In this document: piece after piece, positions 21,296 to 30,380 of the stretch | Layout: each line of letters starts with the position of its first letter | Numbering within the stretch: the stretch's first letter is position 1 | IMG/VR virus record: IMGVR_UViG_3300036792_000536 | Location: 1 to 34,673 of that record | Origin: a virus | Reading direction: 5' to 3' (one strand) | DNA length: 34,673 bases | Program-made: the position numbers and the translations under genes | The notes under the pieces: generated by a model | What the model was told of the DNA's origin: nothing | What the model saw: only the letters and a program-made list of their open reading frames with translations | Database searches by the model: none

Positions 21296-21926
21296 CAACA
21301 GTCTGTTCATGGCACTGGAGCAAGAGCTTCAGCGGCTGGTTGCAACGGCGAAGCCGAGCTACCGACGCGGGATGGCGCGCAAGTTGTCGCGTGTGATCCT
21401 GCTTGATCAGCAGAAGCGTATCCGTAGCCAGAAAAACCCGAACGGTTCGGACTATGTTGCCCGCCGGCGTAAGGTGTTGCGAGCTCAGTTGGGGATCCGC
21501 TTTATCTGGAATGGCGAAGAGCGCGTGCTGAAAAACTGGCGCGCCACCCGCGGCCGTCGTGGTCGCATGATCACCGGATTTGATGAAGAGCGCGGCGCTG
21601 TCCGCTCCTTTTTCCGCAAGGACATTGAGCGCTATCTGGAAATCAATCGCAGCGAAACCCGTAAAAGTACCCAGCGTAATGATCCTATGTTCAAGCGCTT
21701 GCGCGCTGCCCGGTTCCTGAGAGCGACGGCAACGCCGTCGGCTGCCGTGGTCGGTTTTCAGGGGCGCGCTGCTGCCATTGCACGTCAGCACCAGTATGGT
21801 TTGACCGGCAGCATTAATGCATTAGCTAAAACCCGATATCCACAGCGTGAACTGCTGGGATTATCGCCGTACGAACGTATGCAACTGATTGATGTGATTT
21901 ACCGGGATTTGTTGGGGGGGTTATGA
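21285..21926 (+). CDS. S: Tail completion / sheath terminator protein, gpS
   Basis: A 213-residue protein, P2 gpS type but longer than P2 S (about 150). Family text: LEQELQRLVATAKPSYRRGM, ARKLSRVILLDQQKRIRSQK and PNGSDYVARR, with an RGRMI-type basic centre. The C-terminal half (FRGRAAAIARQHQYGLTG, YPQRELLGLSPYERMQLID) is the conserved virion morphogenesis end. Gene V overlaps by four bases, so no separate V promoter fits between. Confidence 0.93.
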   Translation: MSSNNSLFMALEQELQRLVATAKPSYRRGMARKLSRVILLDQQKRIRSQKNPNGSDYVARRRKVLRAQLGIRFIWNGEERVLKNWRATRGRRGRMITGFDEERGAVRSFFRKDIERYLEINRSETRKSTQRNDPMFKRLRAARFLRATATPSAAVVGFQGRAAAIARQHQYGLTGSINALAKTRYPQRELLGLSPYERMQLIDVIYRDLLGGL

Positions 21927-22552
21927 CGATTGCCGAGCTGTATCGCCTGTTGTGCAACCTGGTGCGTACCGGGGTGGTGGCTGAAATTGACCTCGCCAGG
22001 CAGCGTTGCCGTGTCACGTCGGGGAAATTGACTACCGATTGGATACCCTGGCTGGCTTCCCGCGCAGGGAAAAGCCGAACCTGGTGGGCACCGTCCGTGG
22101 GTGAGCAGGTCATTCTCCTGGCGATCGGGGGCGAACTGGATACCGCATTTGTCCTGCCAGCAGTCTATAGCGACGATTTTCCGGCGCCGTCGGCGTCGGC
22201 TGAGGCTTTGCATATGACCTTTTCGGACGGTGCCGTGATTGAGTATGAGCCGGAAACCGGTGCATTGAGTGCGACGGGCATCAAAAGCGCCGATATCCAG
22301 GCCAGCGACAGTATCACCGCAGAAAGCAAGCAGGTCACGGTGAAGGCTGAGGTCAAGATTTTGCTGGATACACCCGAAGTGGCGTGTACCGCTCACCTGA
22401 GTGCCAAAACGTTTAGCGTGACCGAAGGCGGCAAGATGTCCGGAGACATCGAGCACAGCGGCGGAAGATTCTCTTCCAATGGGATCGTTGTTGATACCCA
22501 TATACACAGCGGCGTGCAAACCGGCGGCGGTCAGACAGGAAAACCCGTATGA
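21923..22552 (+). CDS. V: Baseplate spike protein, gpV
   Basis: The membrane-piercing central spike of the contractile tail, 209 residues (P2 gpV 211). An N-terminal OB-fold (about 10-100, VVAEIDLARQRCRVTSGKLT onward, with WWAPSVGEQVILLAIGG) is followed by a triple-stranded beta-helix. The HxH apex motif is THIHSGV (H193, H195), which in P2 binds iron at the spike tip. Start overlaps S (ATGA); the end overlaps W. Confidence 0.96.
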   Translation: MTIAELYRLLCNLVRTGVVAEIDLARQRCRVTSGKLTTDWIPWLASRAGKSRTWWAPSVGEQVILLAIGGELDTAFVLPAVYSDDFPAPSASAEALHMTFSDGAVIEYEPETGALSATGIKSADIQASDSITAESKQVTVKAEVKILLDTPEVACTAHLSAKTFSVTEGGKMSGDIEHSGGRFSSNGIVVDTHIHSGVQTGGGQTGKPV

Positions 22553-22899
22553 GCAATGTGAAATATCTCGATATGGATATGCAGGCTGGCGGCAGACTGG
22601 AGGACGGGCAGCAACTGCGCCAGTCTATCCACGACATTCTGCTGACGCCGCTGGGTAGCCGGGTGATGCGCCGGCAATATGGCTCCGCCTTGTTTGCGTT
22701 GCTGGATAAACCCAATAACCCGGCTATTGAGTTGCAGATTATTTCCGCTGCCTGCATCGCGTTATACCAGTGGGAGCCCCGTCTGACGCCCACCCAGATC
22801 ACGTTAAGCCAGTCGAGCGACAGCGGGCGCCGGCTGACGATTACCGGCCAGCAGAAAGAGGTCATGACGGCCTTTACCACAGAGGTGCCGCTATCATGA
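22549..22899 (+). CDS. W: Baseplate wedge protein, gpW (T4 gp25-like)
   Basis: A 116-residue protein of the gp25 / lysozyme-like baseplate family. Typical segments: LEDGQQLRQSIHDILLTPLG, SRVMRRQYGSALFALLDKP and IISAACIALYQWEPRLTPTQ, almost identical in plan to P2 W. It joins the sheath base to the wedge. Overlap with V and J of four bases. Confidence 0.96.
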   Translation: MSNVKYLDMDMQAGGRLEDGQQLRQSIHDILLTPLGSRVMRRQYGSALFALLDKPNNPAIELQIISAACIALYQWEPRLTPTQITLSQSSDSGRRLTITGQQKEVMTAFTTEVPLS

Positions 22900-23807
22900 G
22901 TGGAACCATTGACCTGTCGCAACTGCCGCCGCCGGATGTGATCGAAACCGTGGATTTTGAGGTGCTGCTGACTGACATCAAGCAGTATCTGATCGCATGT
23001 TTCCCAGAGGAAGATCAGCAGGCAGTACGCCGAGCGCTGGCGCTGGAATCCAGTATGTTGAGCATCACCTGCCAGGCTCTGGCCTACCGTGAAATGCTCT
23101 TGCGTCAGCGCGTGAATGAAGCCGCGCGGGCCAATATGCTGGCCTTCGCGTTGGGCACGGATCTGGAGCATCTGGGGGCGTTGTTCAACGTCGAACGGCT
23201 GACCATCGTGCCAGCAGATGACAGCGCGACACCACCCACAGTGGCCGTGATGGAGTCTGACAGCCAGTTTCGTCAGCGTATCCCTCAGGCCATGGAGGGG
23301 ATGAGCGTTGCTGGCCCCATGGCGGCTTATGAGTTTCATGCGCGCAGCGCCGACGGACGGGTCGCAGATGCCAGCGCTATCAGTCCGGCGCCGGCGATGG
23401 TCACCATTTCCGTACTGTCCACCGAAGGGAACGGCACGGCGGATGATACGGTGATCGCCGCGGTAGCCAAGGCACTTAACGATGAAGAGGTGCGGCCGGT
23501 TGCCGATCGCGTCACCGTTCAAAGCGCGCAGGTGATCGAGTATCTGGTCGATGCCGTGGTGTACGTCTATCCGGGCCCGGAAATCGAGCCCATATTGGAA
23601 GCCGCCACGCAGAGCCTGAATCAGTACGCCCGAGAACAGCGCCGCTTAGGGCGCGACATCCGGCTATCGGCCATCTATGCCGCTTTGCATGTCGAGGGGA
23701 TCCAGCGCGTGGAGCTGAAAAGCCCGTTAAAAGACATCGTGTTGGATCAGACTCAGGCGGGGTACTGCACCGAACAGTTGATTACTTTCGGGGGCTACGA
23801 TGCGTAA
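22896..23807 (+). CDS. J: Baseplate wedge protein, gpJ
   Basis: The T4 gp6-like wedge protein, 303 residues (P2 gpJ 302). ATG 22896 overlaps the W stop by four bases; a longer in-frame version would run inside W. Family blocks: IDLSQLPPPDVIETVDFEVL, ALALESSMLSITCQALAYRE, LLRQRVNEAARANMLAFALG and RVTVQSAQVIEYLVDAVVYV. Confidence 0.96.
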   Translation: MSGTIDLSQLPPPDVIETVDFEVLLTDIKQYLIACFPEEDQQAVRRALALESSMLSITCQALAYREMLLRQRVNEAARANMLAFALGTDLEHLGALFNVERLTIVPADDSATPPTVAVMESDSQFRQRIPQAMEGMSVAGPMAAYEFHARSADGRVADASAISPAPAMVTISVLSTEGNGTADDTVIAAVAKALNDEEVRPVADRVTVQSAQVIEYLVDAVVYVYPGPEIEPILEAATQSLNQYAREQRRLGRDIRLSAIYAALHVEGIQRVELKSPLKDIVLDQTQAGYCTEQLITFGGYDA

Positions 23808-24327
23808 TAGTTTGTTGCCGCCGCATGCGACACCATTAATGCAGCGCATCGAGCTGGCGTGCGAGAAGGCGACGACGTTGCCTGTGCCATTACGAACCTT
23901 GTGGGATCCAGATTCTTGTCCGCCGTCTTTGCTGCCTTATCTGGCCTGGGCGATATCGGTTGATCGTTGGGATGCGGGTTGGAGCACTGAAGCAAAACGC
24001 GATGCTATTCGGCAGGCCTACTTTATTCACCGGCACAAGGGAACCGTCGCGGCACTGCGTCGGGCGGTTGAGCCGTTGGGCTATCTGATACAAGTGATCG
24101 AATGGTGGCAAGAGGGTGAACAGCCGGGCACTTTTCGTGCTGATATTGGTGTGCATGAGGAGGGGATTACGGAAGAGATGTATCAGGAGTTGGAACGGGT
24201 GATTGCCGATGCAAAACCAGTCAGCCGGCACCTGATAGGGCTGACGTTGATCCAGGACGTGCCCGGAACTTTATTTATCGGCGCCGCGGCTATTGACGGT
24301 GACGTCATTACGGTTTACCCCGGATAA
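23800..24327 (+). CDS. I: Baseplate protein, gpI
   Basis: A tail protein of P2 gpI type, 175 residues, joining baseplate wedge to fibre. Key text: LLPPHATPLMQRIELACEKA, RTLWDPDSCPPSLLPYLAWA, ISVDRWDAGWSTEAKRDAIR and HRHKGTVAALRRAVEPLGY. It overlaps J by 8 bp and ends 9 bp before the fibre gene. Confidence 0.95.
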   Translation: MRNSLLPPHATPLMQRIELACEKATTLPVPLRTLWDPDSCPPSLLPYLAWAISVDRWDAGWSTEAKRDAIRQAYFIHRHKGTVAALRRAVEPLGYLIQVIEWWQEGEQPGTFRADIGVHEEGITEEMYQELERVIADAKPVSRHLIGLTLIQDVPGTLFIGAAAIDGDVITVYPG

Positions 24328-24336
24328 GGAATGAAC

Positions 24337-26142
24337 ATGAGTAAATATAAGGCGTTAGTAACTACCGCCGGCGCCGCAAAAATTGCAGCGGCATCAGCAG
24401 GTGGCACGCAACTGAAAATTACACATATGGCTGTTGGTGACGGCAATGGCGCATTACCGGTACCGAACCCAGAGCAGGTCAGTCTGGTTAATGAGAAATA
24501 CCGTGCTGCGTTGAACTCGCTGACGGTCGATAAATCTATTGATAACCATATTATTGCCGAGTTTATTGTCCCGGCCGATATTGGCGGATTTTGGTTGCGG
24601 GAAATGGGGTTGTTTGATGAGGGCGGAACGCTGATTGCAGTCAGCAATATGGCCGAAAGCTACAAGCCTGAATTAGCTGAAGGCAGCGGTCGTACTCAAA
24701 CTTTGCGTATGGTGCTGATTGTAAGCAGTACAGAAGCCATTCAAATCGTTGTCAGCGGAGATACCGTGCTGGCAACTCGGGATTTTGTCGAAGATGCAAT
24801 CAACGATCATGAGAAAACTCGCAATCATCCGGATGCAAGTACGACAGCGAAGGGGATGGTGCAACTGAGTAGCGGCACAACCAGCGCAGATGAAACCAAG
24901 GCGGCTACACCAAAGGCGGTTAAAGAGGTTAGTGATGCCAGTGCCAAAAAATCAGCCAACCTGTCAGACCTGAGTGATAAGGCTGCTGCTCGTAAAAATT
25001 TGGAGCTGGGTACGGCAGCGACAAAAAATGTGGGTATCGAAGGCGGCAATGTCATGACGGTTGGCGCATTTGGCCTGGGTGGCGGCTCAAACCATAAAGC
25101 GGATGCCTATAACAACGCCGGTGAAATCTACAGAGTCAATAATACCTCTTCAAACGCCCCAACAACGGGTGTTGCCGGTGTGGTTAGCTTGCCCTGTGAT
25201 GGAGGCCCTTCGTCGGCATATGTTGCTGTCAGTAATGCTGGTGCTGCATGGGTAGGCAGTTCAAATACTCCGGCGAATGGCGTCCGATGGAATCGCGTTT
25301 ATACCACTGCATATAAACCCACTGCTGCTGATGTTGATGCTGTTGCGAAGACCGGTGATCGAATGAGTGGCCCACTGGGCTCAACGTATTCTGATACGTA
25401 TCGCATTGCTGCCGGTCGATATGGCACTTTCTGGCGTAATGACGGCAACAACCTGTATTTAATGCTCACAAATGCTGATGACCAGTGGGGAGGATTTAAC
25501 GACCTAAGGCCGCTAACTGTTAACACTGGCTCGGGGTCGGTGACGATAGGCACCCAATTATCATTCGACAACCCGAATTTTATCAAGAAAACAGGGATAA
25601 GCAGCTATCAGAGCAGTGGTGTTAACCATAACCAAACAAACGGCTTCATTCTTCAAGGCGCTGGCGACCAATCCGCCGAGTCTCATTTTCTTGAAACCGT
25701 GGGGGTGCGTACGGCCCTGCGCTGGCGGATTCGCGGCGGTGGCCTGGATGCCTGGCCTGAGTTTCGAAATGATGGTTCTTTATATCTGGCGGGCAATTGG
25801 CCGGTTATACAAACCAGCTCTGGGGCAACCTTCCACCCTGACGCGAATATTGAAGGCACATTGTGGGGTGGCTATCTCAGTAACTGGTTAAACAGGGAAC
25901 TTACCGCACGCGACAACAATATTAATACCCGCGCCACGTGGGATTACGTAAACCAAAACTGCATTCAAAACGTCAGGTATACCGCCGAAACGCAACACGG
26001 TGCTACAGGTATTTATACATATCACGAAAACACCGTATTAACAGGATTTAACAACTGGGATGGTGATTATTCCGCTGAAGAGTTGTTCTGGAGCTACATT
26101 CAGATTTACAAAAACGGTCAATGGCTCACGATAGGACGTTAA
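24337..26142 (+). CDS. H: Tail fibre protein, gpH
   Basis: The receptor-binding fibre, 601 residues (P2 H 669). The N-terminal 150 residues are the conserved P2-type fibre attachment domain (MSKYKALVTTAGAAKIAAAS, LKITHMAVGDGNG, FWLREMGLFDEGG). A helical/repeat zone follows (SANLSDLSDKAAARKNLELG), then a variable C-terminus of about 340 residues that should decide host range (YRIAAGRYGTFWRNDGNNLY, LETVGVRTALRWRIRGGGLD). ATG 24337 is chosen over ATG 24331 because AAGGA then lies at proper spacing. Base composition in the distal part is more AT-rich than in the baseplate genes, as usual for exchanged fibre tips. Confidence 0.94.
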   Translation: MSKYKALVTTAGAAKIAAASAGGTQLKITHMAVGDGNGALPVPNPEQVSLVNEKYRAALNSLTVDKSIDNHIIAEFIVPADIGGFWLREMGLFDEGGTLIAVSNMAESYKPELAEGSGRTQTLRMVLIVSSTEAIQIVVSGDTVLATRDFVEDAINDHEKTRNHPDASTTAKGMVQLSSGTTSADETKAATPKAVKEVSDASAKKSANLSDLSDKAAARKNLELGTAATKNVGIEGGNVMTVGAFGLGGGSNHKADAYNNAGEIYRVNNTSSNAPTTGVAGVVSLPCDGGPSSAYVAVSNAGAAWVGSSNTPANGVRWNRVYTTAYKPTAADVDAVAKTGDRMSGPLGSTYSDTYRIAAGRYGTFWRNDGNNLYLMLTNADDQWGGFNDLRPLTVNTGSGSVTIGTQLSFDNPNFIKKTGISSYQSSGVNHNQTNGFILQGAGDQSAESHFLETVGVRTALRWRIRGGGLDAWPEFRNDGSLYLAGNWPVIQTSSGATFHPDANIEGTLWGGYLSNWLNRELTARDNNINTRATWDYVNQNCIQNVRYTAETQHGATGIYTYHENTVLTGFNNWDGDYSAEELFWSYIQIYKNGQWLTIGR

Positions 26143-26145
26143 TCA

Positions 26146-26688
26146 ATGAAAATATTTAAGAATTTCACGTTAGGCGAACCAAAAACTGCCGAGCATCTTA
26201 AATTGCGTAATCAACACAACACGATGTTTCTCTACGATGAGAACGGTACGGAATGGTATGGCTGTCAGAAGGATTTTTCACCAGACACGATAAAATTTGC
26301 ATTCGATGACAAAGGCATTATCCGCAGCATTGCAGATAACAATGATGTCTCGACCCTGTGGCCAGTGGGCTTTAGCGTTGCCGAAGTGCTGGATACTACG
26401 GCTAACCGCCGCGCGGATATATCTGGTGCATGGGTATTTGACGGTGAAAGCATCGTCAAACGCGTTTACACTGCCGATGAGTTACATGCTCAGGCTGAAT
26501 CGCGAAAAGAAAAGCTACTCGCTATCGCCAACCAAAAAACGCAGGCATGGCAAACGCAATTGATGCTGGGGATGATTAGTGAAAAGGATAAAAAATCATT
26601 GATCGCGTGGATGGAGTTTGTGCAGGACGTTCAAGCCATTGATGTAAGGCTCGGAGATAAAATCATATGGCCTGAGTTACCGGCCTAG
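26146..26688 (+). CDS. G: Tail fibre assembly protein, gpG
   Basis: A 180-residue fibre chaperone of the Caudovirales tail-fibre assembly family, starting 3 bp after H. The N-terminus (MKIFKNFTLGEPKTAEHLKL) is P2-like. The C-terminal helical region (AESRKEKLLAIANQKTQAWQ, TQLMLGMISEKDKKSLIAWM) is the conserved assembly domain. It is normally matched to the fibre tip, so H and G exchange together. Last gene of the rightward late operon. Confidence 0.94.
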   Translation: MKIFKNFTLGEPKTAEHLKLRNQHNTMFLYDENGTEWYGCQKDFSPDTIKFAFDDKGIIRSIADNNDVSTLWPVGFSVAEVLDTTANRRADISGAWVFDGESIVKRVYTADELHAQAESRKEKLLAIANQKTQAWQTQLMLGMISEKDKKSLIAWMEFVQDVQAIDVRLGDKIIWPELPA

Positions 26689-26695
26689 GATAGTT

Positions 26696-26716
26696 CGGAT
26701 GCACTGTATGCATCCG
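26696..26716. terminator. Hairpin between convergent G and U
   Basis: CGGATGCA (26696-26703) and TGCATCCG (26709-26716) form a perfect 8-bp stem with a CTGTA loop, 8 bp after G and 93 bp beyond the stop of the minus-strand U gene. It is followed by AGTTATTT, a weak T-rich tail. It probably terminates the long rightward late transcript and perhaps also the leftward tail operon. The rest of the 121-bp gap holds no gene; P2 has its Z/fun cargo site here. Confidence 0.6.
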
Positions 26717-26809
26717 AGTTATTTAATGTTACTGCCGGGCAAACATCGTCAGTACCGTCTGTGTTGGCCATCGTCCTGCAGTACAGTCAAAAATGGCTGT
26801 GCTCGATAC

Positions 26810-27247
26810 CTAGCCGGGGATCATGCCCAGCAGATCATCCGCAGTAATATCCGCTAATCCTTCGCGAACATCTTCACTGACCTTTTTCAGCGACAGCGTG
26901 AACTCAATTTTCTTGGCTTTGCCATCGGAGAAAAACTCGGTGCGGGTTTCGGTGATGCTGTCGATCACAAACATGCCGTAAATGATGCCAGTCCCTTCAA
27001 TCAGCGGCCAGGGGCGGGCGGTATACGCCATGGTGCGTAGTACCTCCAGCGAGACATCACCGCCGGTGACTTCCGGGTAAAGTGAACCGCTCAGTGTGAT
27101 CGCATCTTCGCCGGCGCCAATGTATTGCCACTTCGCGGATTTGCCTATGCGCTCGTTTTTGACGTGTCGAAATCCAGAGGTGCGGGCCAATGACTGATAG
27201 GGGGCCGTGTTCAGCGTAAACACGAACATGCCATAAACCATCATCAT
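26810..27247 (-). CDS. U: Tail terminator / assembly protein, gpU
   Basis: A P2 gpU-type tail protein, 145 residues (P2 U 159). Collinear blocks: MMVYGMFVFTLNTAPYQSLA, RIGKSAKWQYIGAGEDAITL, GSLYPEVTGGDVSLEVLRTM, WPLIEGTGIIYGMFVIDSIT and KKIEFTLSLKKVSED. Three ATG codons in a row give a slightly uncertain start; the first at 27247 follows AAGGA. It is the last gene of the minus-strand tail operon, four bases after T. Confidence 0.95.
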   Translation of the reverse strand: MMMVYGMFVFTLNTAPYQSLARTSGFRHVKNERIGKSAKWQYIGAGEDAITLSGSLYPEVTGGDVSLEVLRTMAYTARPWPLIEGTGIIYGMFVIDSITETRTEFFSDGKAKKIEFTLSLKKVSEDVREGLADITADDLLGMIPG

Positions 27248-27251
27248 GTTA

Positions 27252-30200
27252 TTATTCCTTATCGCTCAGGCGGGAACGTCGGCGCGTATCGTTTTCGCGC
27301 ATCAGCTCCCGTATCTTGTCTTTCACCAGCGCGCCAAGCGCCCGCTGATCCCCCATATCCACCCCATGGAAATGCACCTCAAACGTGTAATTATCGCGGC
27401 TGACAGCCTGGCGGCCAGTGCTCAGAGAACGGGTAGGTGCCTCTGGGATGGGGATCCCTGCCAGTGCAGGCTGTATTGATGACGGTAGCACGCTATCCGC
27501 CAGGCTCACCGCTGAGCGTTTCAGGCGTGCCAACAGGGATTCACGTTGCACCTGCATGCGCGGCTCCTGGTAAGCGCCATCGATGGCCGTCACTGGCGGG
27601 CGATTTTTGAAGACGATATCACCCAGTTTTTTGACATCGGCCGCAGATGTTCCCGCAGCGGATGCTCCACCGCCACCGGCCCCCGTAGACTTTTTGGCCT
27701 TGCGGTCTGCTGCGCTGCCGTAGACTGCCGACCCGTAAACCTGATCTACTGTTTCGCCGGTCTTTTTGACCGCCTTCTGCTTGGTATCCTCGGCCTCTTT
27801 GGTTTTTTGTCCGGCTTTGGTGATGCTGTTAACATCTTGCAGCAGCAAATTGGCCCGGCCTGCCAGTTTCTTCGCGTCGTCGGGGCTCATGGCTGCGACT
27901 GCCTGCTGAGCGGCTTCGGCAGCACTCGGTATTGCGCCCAGTTTTTCCAGCAACCAGCCGATCCCTTTGGCAATTTGGGCAATCGGCCACAGCAGGCCAG
28001 AAATCGCGGCGCCGACAACCTTACCGAAGGTTTCACCAGCGGAGGTGCATTTTTCCAGCGACTCTTTTGACGACTCCACCGGAGCAAGCAGGCTTTTAAA
28101 CCAGTTCCACACCTTGCTGATAGCGCTGCCAATACCGTCAAATATCGGTGCCAGTGGTGCAAAGACTGACTGGAACGCCAGTTTTATCGGAGCTAACCCT
28201 TCAATCAGGCCGGTGAAAAAACCGGAGAAGAAGGCTTTGATCGGCTCCCAAAACTTCCAGATCAGCAGGCCAGCGCCAACAATGGCCATAACCAACAAGC
28301 CGATAGGACTCAGCAGCAGCGAAAAGCCGCCACCCAACATCGTCAGACCGGTACGGACAACGTTGAACAGCATCCCAAAGCCGCCCGTTGCCAGCTTCCG
28401 CAGGCCATTGCCCAGTACTGCCAATGCAGCGCCTGGTTGAGTAAATGCCATGAATAAACCACGGCCGGCGGTAGCCGCCCCGCGTGACAACCCCATAAGC
28501 ATGTTGTTGCCGAGTAGCGCCACCCGGCTGCGCAAGTTGCCCAGCGCAGTCATACCGCCGCGGAACACTCCCGGCCAATCCTTGATGCTACGTCCAACGC
28601 CAGACAGCGAAGGGATCAGCCGGCCGAGTGCCCCGGTCAACCCTTTGGTTGAGGGGATCAGCGCGCCCATACCACGTCCGCCGGTCAGCATAAACAAACT
28701 CAAGCGCATAAGGGCGAAGGGGACAATGAGCGCGGCAGCGGCCAGTGCCAGCGCGCCGAGTGCGGTGACCATCACGCCAATCACCAGGCCGGCCGTGATC
28801 AGTCCCGAGGTCAATTGAGGGTGGGCTTTCATCCATTTGCCGACGCTGGCGATCAGATTGGTAAAACCCTGAGTCAGCCGGCGTAATGGGGAATCGACAC
28901 TTTCTTCCATCTGGATGCCCAGATCTTCCCAAGCCGAAACCAGTTGTTTGACATCGCCTTTCAGGTTATCGATTTTCACTTTGGCGACTTTATCGGCTTC
29001 GCCTTTGGCGTGCTCCAGGGCGTCATTCAGTTCATCATAGCGGCCATTCATTGCTGCTTTGAGCACGGCGCCCATGCCGACCATGGCCTCTTCACCAAAA
29101 ATGTCTTTTTTGATGCGCGCTTGGCTAGCCTGGTCAAACTTTTGAATATTTTTAGCAACGTCTTTCAGGATGTCCGGCATAGCGCGAAGGCGGCCCTGCG
29201 CATCATTCACTTTGACGCCGAGAGCGCCCAGCGCATCCTGTCCCGCTTTGGCCGGCGCAACCAAGCGTGTCAGACCTGCACGCAGTGCGGTACCAGCCAT
29301 ACTGCCGCGGATGCCGTTATCGGCCATGGTACCTGCCATCGCCGCCATGCTTTCCAGACTGATCCCCAGGTCGGCAGCAACTGGCCCGGCATAGGTCATG
29401 GTTTCACCCAACATGCGCAGGTCGGTATTGCTACGGGTAAATGCGGCGGTCAATACGTCAGACACGCGATCCATCTGATCGGCCTGCATACCAAATTGCG
29501 TCAGAACGTTGGAGCCGATATCTGAGGCTTCGCCCAGTCCCATATCACCGGCTAAACCCATATTCAGCACACCAGGTAGAGCCTGCTTGATGGATTCAGG
29601 GGTGAAACCGGCCATTGCCAGGAATTTTTGCCCGGATGCTGCATCCGTGGCGGTGTAGGCGGTTGAGGCACCAAGCGAGCGGGCTTGCTCGCGGAGCATT
29701 TTCAAACGGGGATCGCTTTTATCTATGCGCGTCAGTGCCTGCACGCCGGACATGCCTTCGTCAAATTCGAAGCCAGGCGTCATGATGCGCGATGCGCCAT
29801 ACAATGCGCCAGCGCCGCCGGCAGTTGCCATCGCTCCACCGGCCGCCAGTTTGCCGCGCATTTCCTTGGCGCGGGCAACGTTGGCCTGCATGCGAGTTAC
29901 CGCACTGAGGCGGCGCTGCTGTTCAGCCAACTGGCGGTTGTAGCCTTCGGTACGGCGGGTTATTTGAGCTGTGGCATTGTCGCTCTGGCGCACTGAAACG
30001 CCATGGCGGTACATCTGCGCGGTTACAGCATTGAGCTTTTGCTTCTCTTTATCGAGGGAGCGACCCAGGCGATCACGTTCGAGGCGGGAGGCCGCAAGTG
30101 ATTTTCGCTGATCGTCTGTCTGCTGCTTCAGTGGGCCGAACTCGGCGCGAAGGCTTTTAGCCTTGGCTTTGGCCGCCTCATAGGCAGCCGCATTTTTGTT

Positions 30201-30380
30201 GATGGAGGCGTTAAGGCGATCGAAGGTTTTCGCCTGCCCATCAAGGTTCTTGATGCTGCCCTGGGTGGCTTTGATCTGAGAGGCCAGTCCGGCCGCACTG
30301 CGTTGAGCAGCACTGACCGGCCCGGAGAGTTTATTAGCGGCGCTGAGCGCCACTCGAATATTGAGGTTGCGGTCTGTCAT
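27252..30380 (-). CDS. T: Tape measure protein, gpT
   Basis: The tail length ruler, 1042 residues (P2 T 815; a longer tail is predicted). The N-terminal 200 residues are a long coiled coil (INKNAAAYEAAKAKAKSLRA, SAANKLSGPVSAAQRSAAGL). The conserved TP901-type core (about 210-460) includes SLGASTAYTATDAASGQKFL, GMQADQMDRVSDVLTAAFTR and MAGTMADNGIRGSMAGTALR. Hydrophobic membrane-type helices occur at about 525-560 (LITAGLVIGVMVTALGALAL) and 680-710 (PIGLLVMAIVGAGLLIWKFW), expected for infection-time insertion into the host membrane. Its start overlaps the E' stop by four bases. Confidence 0.96.
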   Translation of the reverse strand: MTDRNLNIRVALSAANKLSGPVSAAQRSAAGLASQIKATQGSIKNLDGQAKTFDRLNASINKNAAAYEAAKAKAKSLRAEFGPLKQQTDDQRKSLAASRLERDRLGRSLDKEKQKLNAVTAQMYRHGVSVRQSDNATAQITRRTEGYNRQLAEQQRRLSAVTRMQANVARAKEMRGKLAAGGAMATAGGAGALYGASRIMTPGFEFDEGMSGVQALTRIDKSDPRLKMLREQARSLGASTAYTATDAASGQKFLAMAGFTPESIKQALPGVLNMGLAGDMGLGEASDIGSNVLTQFGMQADQMDRVSDVLTAAFTRSNTDLRMLGETMTYAGPVAADLGISLESMAAMAGTMADNGIRGSMAGTALRAGLTRLVAPAKAGQDALGALGVKVNDAQGRLRAMPDILKDVAKNIQKFDQASQARIKKDIFGEEAMVGMGAVLKAAMNGRYDELNDALEHAKGEADKVAKVKIDNLKGDVKQLVSAWEDLGIQMEESVDSPLRRLTQGFTNLIASVGKWMKAHPQLTSGLITAGLVIGVMVTALGALALAAAALIVPFALMRLSLFMLTGGRGMGALIPSTKGLTGALGRLIPSLSGVGRSIKDWPGVFRGGMTALGNLRSRVALLGNNMLMGLSRGAATAGRGLFMAFTQPGAALAVLGNGLRKLATGGFGMLFNVVRTGLTMLGGGFSLLLSPIGLLVMAIVGAGLLIWKFWEPIKAFFSGFFTGLIEGLAPIKLAFQSVFAPLAPIFDGIGSAISKVWNWFKSLLAPVESSKESLEKCTSAGETFGKVVGAAISGLLWPIAQIAKGIGWLLEKLGAIPSAAEAAQQAVAAMSPDDAKKLAGRANLLLQDVNSITKAGQKTKEAEDTKQKAVKKTGETVDQVYGSAVYGSAADRKAKKSTGAGGGGASAAGTSAADVKKLGDIVFKNRPPVTAIDGAYQEPRMQVQRESLLARLKRSAVSLADSVLPSSIQPALAGIPIPEAPTRSLSTGRQAVSRDNYTFEVHFHGVDMGDQRALGALVKDKIRELMRENDTRRRSRLSDKE

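Noticed and set aside
22413-23522. A 369-codon open frame on the minus strand opposite V, W and J
   Set aside because: It is antisense to three well-recognised overlapping baseplate genes, spans their junctions and has no ribosome binding site or recognisable domain. Long antisense frames are common in GC-rich phage genes.
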